In this document: positions 51,738-60,240 of the stretch, in pieces
Layout: each line of letters begins with the position of its first letter
Numbering within the stretch: position 1 is the first letter of the stretch
Program-made: the position numbers and the translations under genes
Notes under the pieces: model-generated
The model's input: only the letters and a program-made list of their open reading frames with translations
Told to the model about the DNA's origin: nothing
Databases searched by the model: none
Assembly: GCF_021631985.1 (NCBI RefSeq)
Contig: NZ_CP070225.1
Coordinates: forward strand, 8,680,001-8,744,000
Length of the DNA stretch: 64,000 bases
Direction of reading: 5' to 3'
From: Sandaracinus amylolyticus
GTDB lineage: Bacteria > Myxococcota_A > Polyangia > Polyangiales > Sandaracinaceae

Positions 51738-52385
51738 ATGGCGAGGACCCACTACGTGCTCGTGACGGTGATCGTGCTCGCCATCCGCGGAGTCGCGCGC
51801 GCACAGGAGCCGGAGCCGGAGCCCGGCGAAGAGCCGGTGCCGAGCGCCTATCAGGCGCCCCCCGAGGTCGAGCCGGAGTGTCCCCCCGAGGAGGAGGCCG
51901 ACGACGCGCCCAGCTACGGCGACGCCGACACGTGGGAGCTCGGAGGCAGCGTCGGTGGCATGTGGACCGAGGACGTGTTCACTCTGAACATCTTTCCGAG
52001 CATCGGTTACTTCGTCATCGACTATCTCGAGCTCTCTCTCAACGTGGCAGTCGAGTACGAGAACGTGCGCGACGACGACGGCAGTCGTCACGACGAGACG
52101 ACCTTCGGAGTGCTGTTCGAGCCCAGCTATCACATCCCGGTGATCGACGAGGATCTCTTCGTCCTCGGAGGTCTCGGTCTCGGCGTCGGATACGATGGAG
52201 TCACCGTCGGCTTCGACATCGTGCCCCGCGTCGGTATGAACATCGCGCTCGGGCCGGGACGCATGCTGAATCCCTCGATCCGAGTGCCGATCATCATCGG
52301 TGGCGAAGAAGACGACAACGGCGACACGGAATTCAACACCAGTGTCAGCTTCGGATTCGACATCGGATATTCGACCGTCTTCTGA
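51738..52385 (+). CDS. Outer-membrane beta-barrel protein
   Basis: 215 residues with a cleavable signal peptide (YVLVTVIVLAIRGVARAQ). A Glu/Pro-rich linker (EPEPEPGEEPVPSAYQAPPEVE) precedes alternating hydrophobic beta-strands (TLNIFPSIGYFVIDYLELSLNVAVEYE, then VLFEPSYHIPVI, FVLGGLGLGVGYD and PRVGMNIALGPG) and the chain ends in Phe, as expected of BAM substrates. Eight strands would fit. Its function is unknown. Its base composition is somewhat less GC-rich than its neighbours. Confidence 0.8.
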   Translation: MARTHYVLVTVIVLAIRGVARAQEPEPEPGEEPVPSAYQAPPEVEPECPPEEEADDAPSYGDADTWELGGSVGGMWTEDVFTLNIFPSIGYFVIDYLELSLNVAVEYENVRDDDGSRHDETTFGVLFEPSYHIPVIDEDLFVLGGLGLGVGYDGVTVGFDIVPRVGMNIALGPGRMLNPSIRVPIIIGGEEDDNGDTEFNTSVSFGFDIGYSTVF

Positions 52386-52437
52386 GCTCTCGGACGGGTG
52401 ACCTTGGAGCGCGGCCCTCGGCTCCGAATTGCTGGGC

Positions 52438-54246
52438 GTGGACGACGCGACGCTCAGCCTGCTGGTCCTCGCCGGCGTGGTCGTGCTCTTCGTGTCGAAC
52501 CGCGTCCCGGCGCCGCTCGTCTCGGTCGTGACGATGATCGCGCTCTTCGCGCTCGGGCTGGTCGACGTCGAGGGAGCGTTCGCGGGGTTCGGCGATCCGG
52601 TGGTGCCCTTCCTCGCGTCGCTCTTCGTCATCAGCGAAGCGCTCGACGCGACCGGAGTGACCGCGTGGACGAGCGGGCGCGTGCTCGCGGTCGTGGGCGC
52701 GAGCCCGCGTCGCATGGTGGTCGCGACCATGCTCGTCGCGGCGCTGCTCGCGGCGCTGATCAGCGCCAACGGCGCGGTCGCGGCGCTCCTGCCGATGATC
52801 GTCGCGATCGCGGTCCGCACCGGGCGCCCACCCTCGACCTTCGCGATGCCGCTCGCGTTCGCGGCGACCACCGGCTCGCTCCTCGTGCTCGCGGGCACGC
52901 CGGTCAACGTGCTGGTGTCGGACGCCGCGGCGGAGCGCGCCGGTGAGCGCTTCGGCTTCTTCGAGTTCGGGCTCATCGGCGTCCCGCTGCTCGCCTCGGC
53001 GGTGCTCGTCGTCGTGCTCCTCGGCCCGAAGCTCCTGCCCGCGCGCCGACCGCCCGATCACGCGCGCGATCTCGGTCAGCACGCGCGCACGCTGATCGAG
53101 CAGTACGGCCTCGAGGGCGGGCTCTATCGCCTGCGGCTGCGGCCGCGCTCCCCGTTCGTCGGAGTCCGGCGCGGCGAGATCGATCTCTCCGAGCACGGCG
53201 GCGTGTCGCTGGTCGGCGTGCAGTCCGGAAAGCTCGTCGATCCACCGCTCGATCACGTGCTCGCCGCGGGCGACGTGCTCGTCGTGCGCGGGCCCGCCGA
53301 CGCGATCAGCCGCCTCGTCCTGCGCGCGAGCCTCTCCGTCGCTGCGGTCCATCGCACCGGCGAGGACGGTGACGCGCTCTTCAGCCGCGAGCTCGGCGTC
53401 GTCGAGGTCGTCATCCCGCCGCGCTCACCGCTCGAAGGGCTCAAGGTCCTCCCCGGCGCGCTCACGCCCGATGGTCTCCTCGTGCTCGCGGTGCAGCGCC
53501 AAGGGCGCGATCGCGGCGCGCAGGCGACCATGCTCACGGTGGGCGACGCGGTGCTCGTCGAGGGCACCTGGGAGGCGCTCCGCCGGACCTCGCAGGACCA
53601 CGAGGTCCTGGTCGTCGACGCGCCCGATCTCGTGCTGCGTCAGACCGTCCCGATGGGTCCCGGCGCGCGTCGCACGATCGGCGTGCTCCTCGCGATGGTG
53701 CTCGTCCTCGCGCTCGATCTGACCCCGGCCCCGATCGCCGGTGTCGTCGCCGCGTGCGCGCTCGTGCTCTTGCGCGTCGTGCGCCTCGAGCAGGCCTATC
53801 GCGCGGTGTCGTGGAGCGCGGTGCTCCTCGTCGCGGGGCTCATCCCGCTCTCCGCGGTGCTGCGCGACACCGGCGCCGCCGACTCGATGGCGCGCGTGCT
53901 CCTCGACGCAGCGGGCGATCTCGGCCCGCGGGCGACCCTCGCCGCGGTGTTCGTGCTCGTCGTCGCGCTCGGTCAGGTGCTCGGCGCCATCGCGACCGCG
54001 CTCATCACGATCCCGGTCGCGCTGTCCGCGGCGCAGGCGATGAGCGTCTCTCCACGACCGTTCTTGATGGCGGTGACGGTCGCGTGCGCGACCACGTTCC
54101 TCACGCCGATCTCGAGCACCGCGAACCTGATGGTCACCGCGCCGGGCGCCTATCGATTCGGCGATTTCTGGAGGCTCGGACTGGTGCTCACGATCACCTT
54201 CGTCGTGCTCGCGGTGCTCTTGATCCCGGTGCTCTGGCCCTTCTGA
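52438..54246 (+). CDS. SLC13/ArsB-type anion permease with TrkA-C domains
   Basis: 602 residues; GTG at 52438 preferred over TTG at 52429. About 11 helices flank a central cytosolic insert (about 200-400) that contains two TrkA-C-like domains (FVGVRRGEIDLSEHGGVSLVGVQ, ADVLVVRGPADAI and a second copy LKVLPGALTPDGLLVLAVQRQG; partial quotes). The transport half has LAGTPVNVLVSD and the matching TPISSTANLMVTAPG, the SNT-type hairpins of SLC13/DASS carriers. Sulfate, dicarboxylate or other anions are possible. It lies beside AbgT, peptidase and aspartase genes. Confidence 0.87.
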   Translation: MDDATLSLLVLAGVVVLFVSNRVPAPLVSVVTMIALFALGLVDVEGAFAGFGDPVVPFLASLFVISEALDATGVTAWTSGRVLAVVGASPRRMVVATMLVAALLAALISANGAVAALLPMIVAIAVRTGRPPSTFAMPLAFAATTGSLLVLAGTPVNVLVSDAAAERAGERFGFFEFGLIGVPLLASAVLVVVLLGPKLLPARRPPDHARDLGQHARTLIEQYGLEGGLYRLRLRPRSPFVGVRRGEIDLSEHGGVSLVGVQSGKLVDPPLDHVLAAGDVLVVRGPADAISRLVLRASLSVAAVHRTGEDGDALFSRELGVVEVVIPPRSPLEGLKVLPGALTPDGLLVLAVQRQGRDRGAQATMLTVGDAVLVEGTWEALRRTSQDHEVLVVDAPDLVLRQTVPMGPGARRTIGVLLAMVLVLALDLTPAPIAGVVAACALVLLRVVRLEQAYRAVSWSAVLLVAGLIPLSAVLRDTGAADSMARVLLDAAGDLGPRATLAAVFVLVVALGQVLGAIATALITIPVALSAAQAMSVSPRPFLMAVTVACATTFLTPISSTANLMVTAPGAYRFGDFWRLGLVLTITFVVLAVLLIPVLWPF

Positions 54247-54744
54247 TCACGCGGCGCCGCTCACGCGCCCGCGGCCGAAGCGGGTCACCGGGGCGCCGGT
54301 CTCGCGCGGGTGCATCACGGGCCCGTAGAGCTGGCCGACGATCGCGCCGTACACGAGGTGCTCGATCAGGAAGAGCAGGACTCCGCCGAACCCGATGCTC
54401 GACATGAACATGCCCGGCGCGCGGATCTGCTCGGGGATCAGCGGATGGATCGCGGGCAACGCGGCGAGCGCGAGGCCACCGATCACGACGTGCACGATCG
54501 AGAACGCGGCGCCGATCCCCGCGGTCGCGCGATGCGTGATCCGCTCGAAGCCGAGCCCGTAGAGCAGCGCGATGGCGCCGCTGATCACGAGGTGCAGCAC
54601 GAGGCCGAGCACCCAGGCACCGACTCCACGCGGCAGGAACAGAGTGCCGAGGATCATCTCGACGCTGACGGGCACGACCTTCCCGAGCACCGCCATGATG
54701 GCGCCGCCCACCACGCCCGCGAGGAACGCTCTCCGGATGTTCAT
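54247..54744 (-). CDS. Four-helix membrane protein, unknown
   Basis: 165 residues, ATG preceded by GAGGAG. Hydrophobic helices are near 7-25 (FLAGVVGGAIMAVLGKVVPV), 45-62, 78-100 (IGAAFSIVHVVIGGLALAALPA) and 115-135. No family was recognised. Its stop is right after the SLC13 gene end (convergent, no gap), and no regulatory sequence is evident downstream. Confidence 0.7.
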   Translation of the reverse strand: MNIRRAFLAGVVGGAIMAVLGKVVPVSVEMILGTLFLPRGVGAWVLGLVLHLVISGAIALLYGLGFERITHRATAGIGAAFSIVHVVIGGLALAALPAIHPLIPEQIRAPGMFMSSIGFGGVLLFLIEHLVYGAIVGQLYGPVMHPRETGAPVTRFGRGRVSGAA

Positions 54745-54921
54745 CGCGTCTTCTCCTCTCGATGTCGTCGAGCAACGTCCATGCCCCTGGCTCGCGGAGC
54801 CCGCGCCCGAGATCCTCAGCGAAACGCGCCGTGCTCGAGACGCACCGCGCCACGCCATGAGTCGTGTGGCCCCTCGGAGCGCGCGCCGTTCCGCGCGCGA
54901 ACGTTGCAAATCCCCGATGCG

Positions 54922-55128
54922 ATGTCGGACGACACCCGAGCGTCGATGTCGATGGAGCGCCGGCGACGCGAGAACGACGAGGAGCTCGCTCGCTTCGTCG
55001 CCTTCGTCCGGCGTCGCACCGCGACCACCGAGAGCACGATCGACGCGACGCTGAGGGACCTCGGGAGCGTCGCGCTCTGGGCGCTCGTCGTCGTGCTCGC
55101 CCTCTACCTCCGCCATTTCGTGCGCTGA
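54922..55128 (+). CDS. Small single-helix membrane protein
   Basis: 68 residues. A charged N-terminus (MSDDTRASMSMERRRRENDEELARFVAF) and one membrane helix near the C-terminus (VALWALVVVLALYLRHFV). A cytoplasmic coiled-coil stub with a tail anchor is the natural topology. The ORF has no clear ribosome site, so coding status is moderate. The 257 bp after it, up to the AbgT start, hold no evident gene. Confidence 0.5.
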   Translation: MSDDTRASMSMERRRRENDEELARFVAFVRRRTATTESTIDATLRDLGSVALWALVVVLALYLRHFVR

Positions 55129-55385
55129 TCTCGCGCCTCACCGGCGCGCGCTCGATCGCTGGAGTGACTGCCGACGCGGCAAATGCCACGCGTGCCCGCG
55201 CGAGGTGTCCGACAAGGACCCGAGCGAGCGAGTGTGGATGTCGTCGAAGTCCCCGATCCGGAGTCGCGCGCCGCGAGGACCCCGAACGGCATGTCGTTCG
55301 CTTCGGGCGGGCTGCCGGCCCGCAAGAGTCGCGCAGCATCGGTGTCCGTCGCGACATCGATCCACCCGAACAGGAAGCGATCCGA

Positions 55386-56969
55386 ATGGCCACGACCACC
55401 GCACCGGGAATGGTGATTCCTTCGGGCGACGAAGCCGCGCCCCCGAATCGAGAGAGCAAGACGGGACTGGAGCGCTTCCTCAACAGCGTCGAGCGAGTGG
55501 GGAACAAGGTCCCGCACCCTGCGGTGATCTTCGTCCTGCTGATCGCGTTCGTCGTCGTGCTCTCGCACGTCTTCTACGCGCTCGGCGCGAGCGTGACGTA
55601 CGAGGCGATCGATCCCGAGACGCACGCGGTCGCGACGACGACGACCTACGCCCAGAGCCTGCTCACCGCGGACGGCGTTCGGTTCATGTACGAGAACGTC
55701 GTCCAGAACTTCATGAACTTCAACGCGGTGGGCGTGATCATCGTCGCGATGCTCGGCGTCGGAGTCGCCGACTCGTCGGGGCTGGTCACCGCGCTGATCA
55801 AGAAGCTGGTGCACATCGCGCCGCGAAAGGCGCTGACGTACATCCTGGTGTTCGTCGGCATCGTCTCGAGCATCGCGGCCGACGCCGGATATCTCGTCCT
55901 CGTCCCGCTCGGCGCGGCCGCGTTCCTGAGCATCGGTCGCCATCCGCTCGCGGGGCTCGCGGCCTCGTTCGCCGGTGTCGCGTCGGTGTTCGCCGTGAAC
56001 ATCCTGATCAAGCCGCTCGACGGCATTCTCGTCGGGATCACCAACGACGCGATTCACCTCATGAATCCGCAGTTGTCGGTCGATCTGACCGCCAACTTCT
56101 GGTTCTCGACGGCCTCGGTGCTGATGCTGACCGTCGTCGTCGGCGTCGTCACCGAGAAGATCGTCGAGCCGCGACTCGGGCCCTATGGCGGTGAGACTCC
56201 CGCGCTCGAGAGCGAGGGCATGACTGCCGCGGAGTCGCGTGGGCTCAAGCTCGCGGGCCTCGCGACGCTCGCAGTCCTCGCGGTGTTCGCGCTGCTCTCG
56301 ATCCCCGAGGGAGCCCCGCTGCGGAATCCCGAGACCGGCGCGCTGATCGGCGACTCGCCTTTCATGAGCGGTCTGATCGTCCTGGTCACGTTCATCTTCC
56401 TGGCGGCCGGCCTGGGCTACGGCTTCGGCGCGAAGACGATCACGTCGATCACCGACGTCACGAGCGCGATGGAGAAGGCGGTGGCCGGTCTCGGCGGCCT
56501 GATCTTCCTGCTCTTCGTGATCAGCCAGTTCGTCGCGTACTTCACGTATACGAACATCGCGACCCTCGCGGCGGTCGAGGTGGGTGATTTTCTCGCGGAC
56601 GCGGGGCTGGGCGCACTCCCGCTTCTGATCGGATTCGTGCTCGTCGTGGTCGCGCTGGATCTGATCATGACCGGTGCGATTCCGAAGTGGGCGATCTTCG
56701 CGCCGGTGTTCGTGCCGCTGCTGATGCGGCTGGGCGTCGAGCCGGAGGCCGTTCTCGCGGCCTATCGCGTGGGTGACAGCCCGATGAACTCGGTCACTCC
56801 GCTGAACGCGTACTTCGCTCTGATCGTCACGTTCTCCGCGAAGTACCAGAAGGACGCGGGCGTCGGGACGCTGGTCGCCTTGATGTTGCCCTACGTCGCG
56901 GTCGTGACGGTCGCCTGGATCATTCTCCTCGTGGTGTGGCAGGTGGCCGGGCTTCCCTGGGGATTCTGA
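55386..56969 (+). CDS. AbgT-family transporter (p-aminobenzoyl-glutamate type)
   Basis: 527 residues, about 12 helices, AGGAAG upstream of the ATG. Family features: ERVGNKVPHPAVIFVLLIAFVVVLS at the N-terminus, the re-entrant hairpin AADAGYLVLVPLGAAAFLSIGRHPLAG and the C-terminal VGDSPMNSVTPLNAYFALIVTFSAKYQKDAG (key residues D-S-x-x-N-x-x-T-P). Known members import p-aminobenzoyl-glutamate or export sulfonamides. Since the next gene is an aminopeptidase, short peptides or amino-acid conjugates are a likely cargo here. Confidence 0.93.
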   Translation: MATTTAPGMVIPSGDEAAPPNRESKTGLERFLNSVERVGNKVPHPAVIFVLLIAFVVVLSHVFYALGASVTYEAIDPETHAVATTTTYAQSLLTADGVRFMYENVVQNFMNFNAVGVIIVAMLGVGVADSSGLVTALIKKLVHIAPRKALTYILVFVGIVSSIAADAGYLVLVPLGAAAFLSIGRHPLAGLAASFAGVASVFAVNILIKPLDGILVGITNDAIHLMNPQLSVDLTANFWFSTASVLMLTVVVGVVTEKIVEPRLGPYGGETPALESEGMTAAESRGLKLAGLATLAVLAVFALLSIPEGAPLRNPETGALIGDSPFMSGLIVLVTFIFLAAGLGYGFGAKTITSITDVTSAMEKAVAGLGGLIFLLFVISQFVAYFTYTNIATLAAVEVGDFLADAGLGALPLLIGFVLVVVALDLIMTGAIPKWAIFAPVFVPLLMRLGVEPEAVLAAYRVGDSPMNSVTPLNAYFALIVTFSAKYQKDAGVGTLVALMLPYVAVVTVAWIILLVVWQVAGLPWGF

Positions 56970-57027
56970 CGTCGAGCGAGCGAGCCAGTCAGCAAGTCAA
57001 TCGGAACGAGAAAAGGAGAGCCATCGA

Positions 57028-58590
57028 ATGATGAACTTCCCGTCCTTCCACGCGGCAGCGGTGGCCGAGTTCCACCCGGCTCCTTCGGTCGACGAGATCA
57101 CGGCGACGAAGATCCGTGTCGCGAAGTCGGCGCCGAAGAACGCGGGCGCGATCGGTGTGCCGGTGGGCACCGAGGGCGACGTCCCGAGCGAGCTCGGGCT
57201 CGACCGCGCCACGCTCGCCACCGCGGGGTTCGAAGGAAAGTCCGGCCAGACGCTGGTCGTCCCGCGGCCCGGCCAGCCCGCGCTCGTCGCGGTCGGGCTC
57301 GGCGCCGAGTCGGAGCGCGATCTCGCGTCGCTCCGGCACGCGGCCGCGAGCTTCGCGCGCGCCGGTGCGCGCTACGGCCACCTCGCGCTCGCGCTCCCGG
57401 CGCTGCCCGACGTCTCGCCGGCCCACGTCGCGCAGGCCGCCGTCGAAGGAGCGCTCCTCGCGCGATATCGATATCGCCCGCTCAAGCGCAAGACCGAGCA
57501 GGAACCGCCGCTCGAAGAGCTCACGATCGTCTCGAGCGCTGCCGAGGACGAGCTGAAGCGCGGCATCGATCGCGGGCGGATCACCGCGCGTGCGACCGAG
57601 CTCGCGCGCGATCTCGCGAACGCACCGGCCACGCTGCTGACCGCGCGCCACATGGCGGAGATCGCGAAGGTCGTCGCCGACGCGTCGGGCCTCGAGATCG
57701 AGGTGTTCGACGAGAAGAAGCTCGCCGAGCTCGGCTGCGGCGGAATGCTCGGCGTGAACGCCGGCAGCTCGGAGCCCCCGCGCCTCATCAAGCTCACCTA
57801 TCGCCCGAAGACGAACGGGAAGGGCGCGGGCCGCATCTCGCTGATCGGCAAGGGCATCATGTACGACTCGGGCGGCATCAGCCTGAAGCCGAACGATCTC
57901 GTGCACGCCGCGATGAAGACCGATATGTCGGGCGCGGCGGCGATCCTCGGCGCGATGTCCGCGCTCTCCGCGCTCGGCTGCAAGAACGCAGTCACCGGAT
58001 ATCTGATGTGCACCGACAACATGCCTGGCGGAAACGCCATGCGGCTCGGTGACGTGCTCACGGCGCGCGGTGGAAAGACCGTCGAAGTCCTCAACACCGA
58101 CGCAGAAGGACGGCTCGTCATGATGGACGGGCTGGTGCTGGCGACCGAGGAGAAGCCGCCCCCGCAGGCCATCATCGACATCGCGACGCTCACCGGCGCG
58201 TGCGAGCGCGCGCTCGGCAACGACAACGCCGGGATCATGGGCAATCACCAGGGGCTGATCGATCAGCTCAAGTCGTCGGCCGACACCACCGACGAGACGA
58301 TCTGGCAGTTCCCGCTCGATCGCCGGCTCCGCAAGGAGCTCGACTCCGAGGTGGCCGACATCAAGAACATCGGCGGTTCGCTCGCCGGTCAGATCACCGC
58401 GGCCCTGTTCCTCGAGGAGTTCGTCAACGGCCTGCCCTGGGCGCACATCGACATCGCGGGCACGTCGCGCGTCGAGACCGACAAGACCTGGCGCTCCAAG
58501 GGCGCGACCGGATTCGGCACGCGCCTCCTCATCGACTTCCTGATGGACTTCCAGGCGCCCGAGCAGCCGAAGGCGAAGGTGAAGAACTAG
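57028..58590 (+). CDS. pepA: Leucyl aminopeptidase, M17 family
   Basis: 520 residues. The C-terminal catalytic half carries the dinuclear-metal ligands: Lys275 and Asp280 in GKGIMYDSGGISLKP, Asp299 in KTDMSG, and Asp358 and Glu360 with the bicarbonate/Arg site in NTDAEGRL (356-363). The N-terminal domain (1-170) is the usual regulatory macro-like domain. M17 enzymes release N-terminal residues from peptides in the cytoplasm as hexamers. It follows AbgT by 58 bp and overlaps the convergent aspartase by 4 bp. Confidence 0.94.
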   Translation: MMNFPSFHAAAVAEFHPAPSVDEITATKIRVAKSAPKNAGAIGVPVGTEGDVPSELGLDRATLATAGFEGKSGQTLVVPRPGQPALVAVGLGAESERDLASLRHAAASFARAGARYGHLALALPALPDVSPAHVAQAAVEGALLARYRYRPLKRKTEQEPPLEELTIVSSAAEDELKRGIDRGRITARATELARDLANAPATLLTARHMAEIAKVVADASGLEIEVFDEKKLAELGCGGMLGVNAGSSEPPRLIKLTYRPKTNGKGAGRISLIGKGIMYDSGGISLKPNDLVHAAMKTDMSGAAAILGAMSALSALGCKNAVTGYLMCTDNMPGGNAMRLGDVLTARGGKTVEVLNTDAEGRLVMMDGLVLATEEKPPPQAIIDIATLTGACERALGNDNAGIMGNHQGLIDQLKSSADTTDETIWQFPLDRRLRKELDSEVADIKNIGGSLAGQITAALFLEEFVNGLPWAHIDIAGTSRVETDKTWRSKGATGFGTRLLIDFLMDFQAPEQPKAKVKN

Positions 58591-60101
58591 TCTCGTCCTC
58601 CGTTGCCCGTCTCTCGCACCGAGTAGTCGCGCGAGAGACGCGGCACCGAGACGTCCTCTCCGGACAGACGCGCCGGAGTGAGCAGCACCTCGACGTCGGC
58701 GGGATCCATCAGCCCTGCGCGCACCACGAGATCGGCGATCGTTCCTCCGCCCTCGAGCGCCTTCTTCGCGAGATCGGCCGCCGCCGCATATCCGATGTAC
58801 GGAGTCAGCGCGGTGACCACTCCGACGAACGAGGACGTCTGTTCCGCGAGCCGCGCGCGATTGGCTTCGATCCCCACCACGCAATTGTCGCGCAGCGTGA
58901 TCACCGCGGCAGTGAGCCACTTCAGGCTCTCGAGCAGCGCGTGCGCGACGACCGGGCCGAACGCGTTGAGCTGCAGCTGTCCCGCCTCGCACGCCATCGC
59001 GACGGTCACGTCGGCGCCCGCGACGACGAACGCGACCTCGTTCACGACCTCGGGGATCACCGGGTTCACCTTGCCCGGCATGATGCTCGAGCCCGCCTGT
59101 CGCGCGGGCAGTCGGATCTCGCCGAGCCCGCACTGCGGTCCCGACGCGAGCAGCCGCAGGTCGTTGCAGATCTTCGAGAGCTTCATCGCGAAGCGCTTGA
59201 GCCCGCCGGAGAGCTGCATGAACACGCCCATGTCGCTGGTCGCCGCGACGAGGTGCGCCGCGGTGCGGAGCTCGATGCCGGTGATCTCCGACAAGTGCTT
59301 TCGCACCGACTCCGCATATCGAGGATCCGCGGTGATCCCGGTGCCGACCGCGGTCGCGCCCAGGTTGATCTCGCGCAGGTGATGGGTGATGTCGCGCAGG
59401 CTCTGCGCGTCCTCCGCGAGGGTGATCGCGAATCCCTCGAGCTCCTGTCCCAGTGTCATCGGGACCGCGTCTTGGAGCTGGGTCCGACCCACCTTGAGCA
59501 CGCCCGAGAACGCTCTTCCCCGCTCGCGGAACGCGCTCGCGAGCGACCCGAGCTCCTGGAGCAGGCGCTCGAGCGCCGAGTCGAGCGCGATCTTGAGCGC
59601 AGTCGGATAGACGTCGTTCGTGCTCTGACTGCGATTCACGTCGTCGAGCGGATCGAGGTGGCGATGGTCTCCGCGCCGGTGTCCCCCGAGCTCGAGCCCG
59701 ACGTTCGCGATCACCTCGTTGGCGTTCATGTTCGTCGACGTGCCGGCGCCGCCCTGCATGATGTCGACCACGAATTGATCGAGATGTTTCCCCTTCTTGA
59801 TCTCTTCGGCCGCGCGATCGATCAGCGCGGCGCGCTCGCGCGGGAGCGCCCCGAGCTCCGCATTGGCGCGCGCCGCCGCCTGCTTCACGCACGCGAGCCC
59901 GTAGATCAGATCGGGATAGTCGGAGATCGGGCGCCCGCTGATTGCGAAGTTCTCGAGCGCTCTCGCGGTGTGGGCGCCCCAGTAGGCCGACGCCGGGATC
60001 TCGACCGCGCCCAGGGAGTCCTTCTCGACGCGACGCTTGGCTCGGTCGACACCACGCGCGGTGTGGATGCTGAGATCGAACGCGGCCTGCGAGCTGCTCA
60101 T
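58587..60101 (-). CDS. aspA: Aspartate ammonia-lyase (aspartase/fumarase family)
   Basis: 504 residues. Superfamily signatures are GSSIMPGKVNP (catalytic loop), QGGAGTSTNMNANEV and GTGITADPRY. The C-terminal half points to aspartase rather than fumarase: GQLQLNAFGPVVAHAL and VVTALTPYIGYAAAADLAKKALEGG, with the family's aspartase-type ALxPYIGY. A 7-residue HRRGDHRH loop (about 144-150) is a small local insertion. It converts L-aspartate to fumarate and ammonia, tying peptide-derived Asp to the TCA cycle. Convergent with pepA. Confidence 0.9.
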   Translation of the reverse strand: MSSSQAAFDLSIHTARGVDRAKRRVEKDSLGAVEIPASAYWGAHTARALENFAISGRPISDYPDLIYGLACVKQAAARANAELGALPRERAALIDRAAEEIKKGKHLDQFVVDIMQGGAGTSTNMNANEVIANVGLELGGHRRGDHRHLDPLDDVNRSQSTNDVYPTALKIALDSALERLLQELGSLASAFRERGRAFSGVLKVGRTQLQDAVPMTLGQELEGFAITLAEDAQSLRDITHHLREINLGATAVGTGITADPRYAESVRKHLSEITGIELRTAAHLVAATSDMGVFMQLSGGLKRFAMKLSKICNDLRLLASGPQCGLGEIRLPARQAGSSIMPGKVNPVIPEVVNEVAFVVAGADVTVAMACEAGQLQLNAFGPVVAHALLESLKWLTAAVITLRDNCVVGIEANRARLAEQTSSFVGVVTALTPYIGYAAAADLAKKALEGGGTIADLVVRAGLMDPADVEVLLTPARLSGEDVSVPRLSRDYSVRETGNGGRD

Positions 60102-60134
60102 GGACCGGTGCGTAGGTCCGATCTCACGCGGACA

Positions 60135-60240
60135 AGCCCCGCGAGAGCAAGCGGGGCTGGGGCCCCGCGCGCAGTGTTTGGGGTGGGAGGCTCCGATCCG
60201 GCTCTGCCGGTCGGAGGGAGGGGTCTTCCAAGACCCCTCC
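60135..60240 (-). terminator. Three adjacent hairpins between GH15 and aspartase genes
   Basis: On the minus strand after the GH15 stop the first hairpin is an 11-bp stem (60217-60227 with 60230-60240, tight loop). The second is 60191-60216 (6-bp outer and 4-bp inner stem), and the third an 8-bp GC stem (60135-60142 with 60151-60158). They fill the gap and point to strong 3'-end structure; no T-run. Confidence 0.55.
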
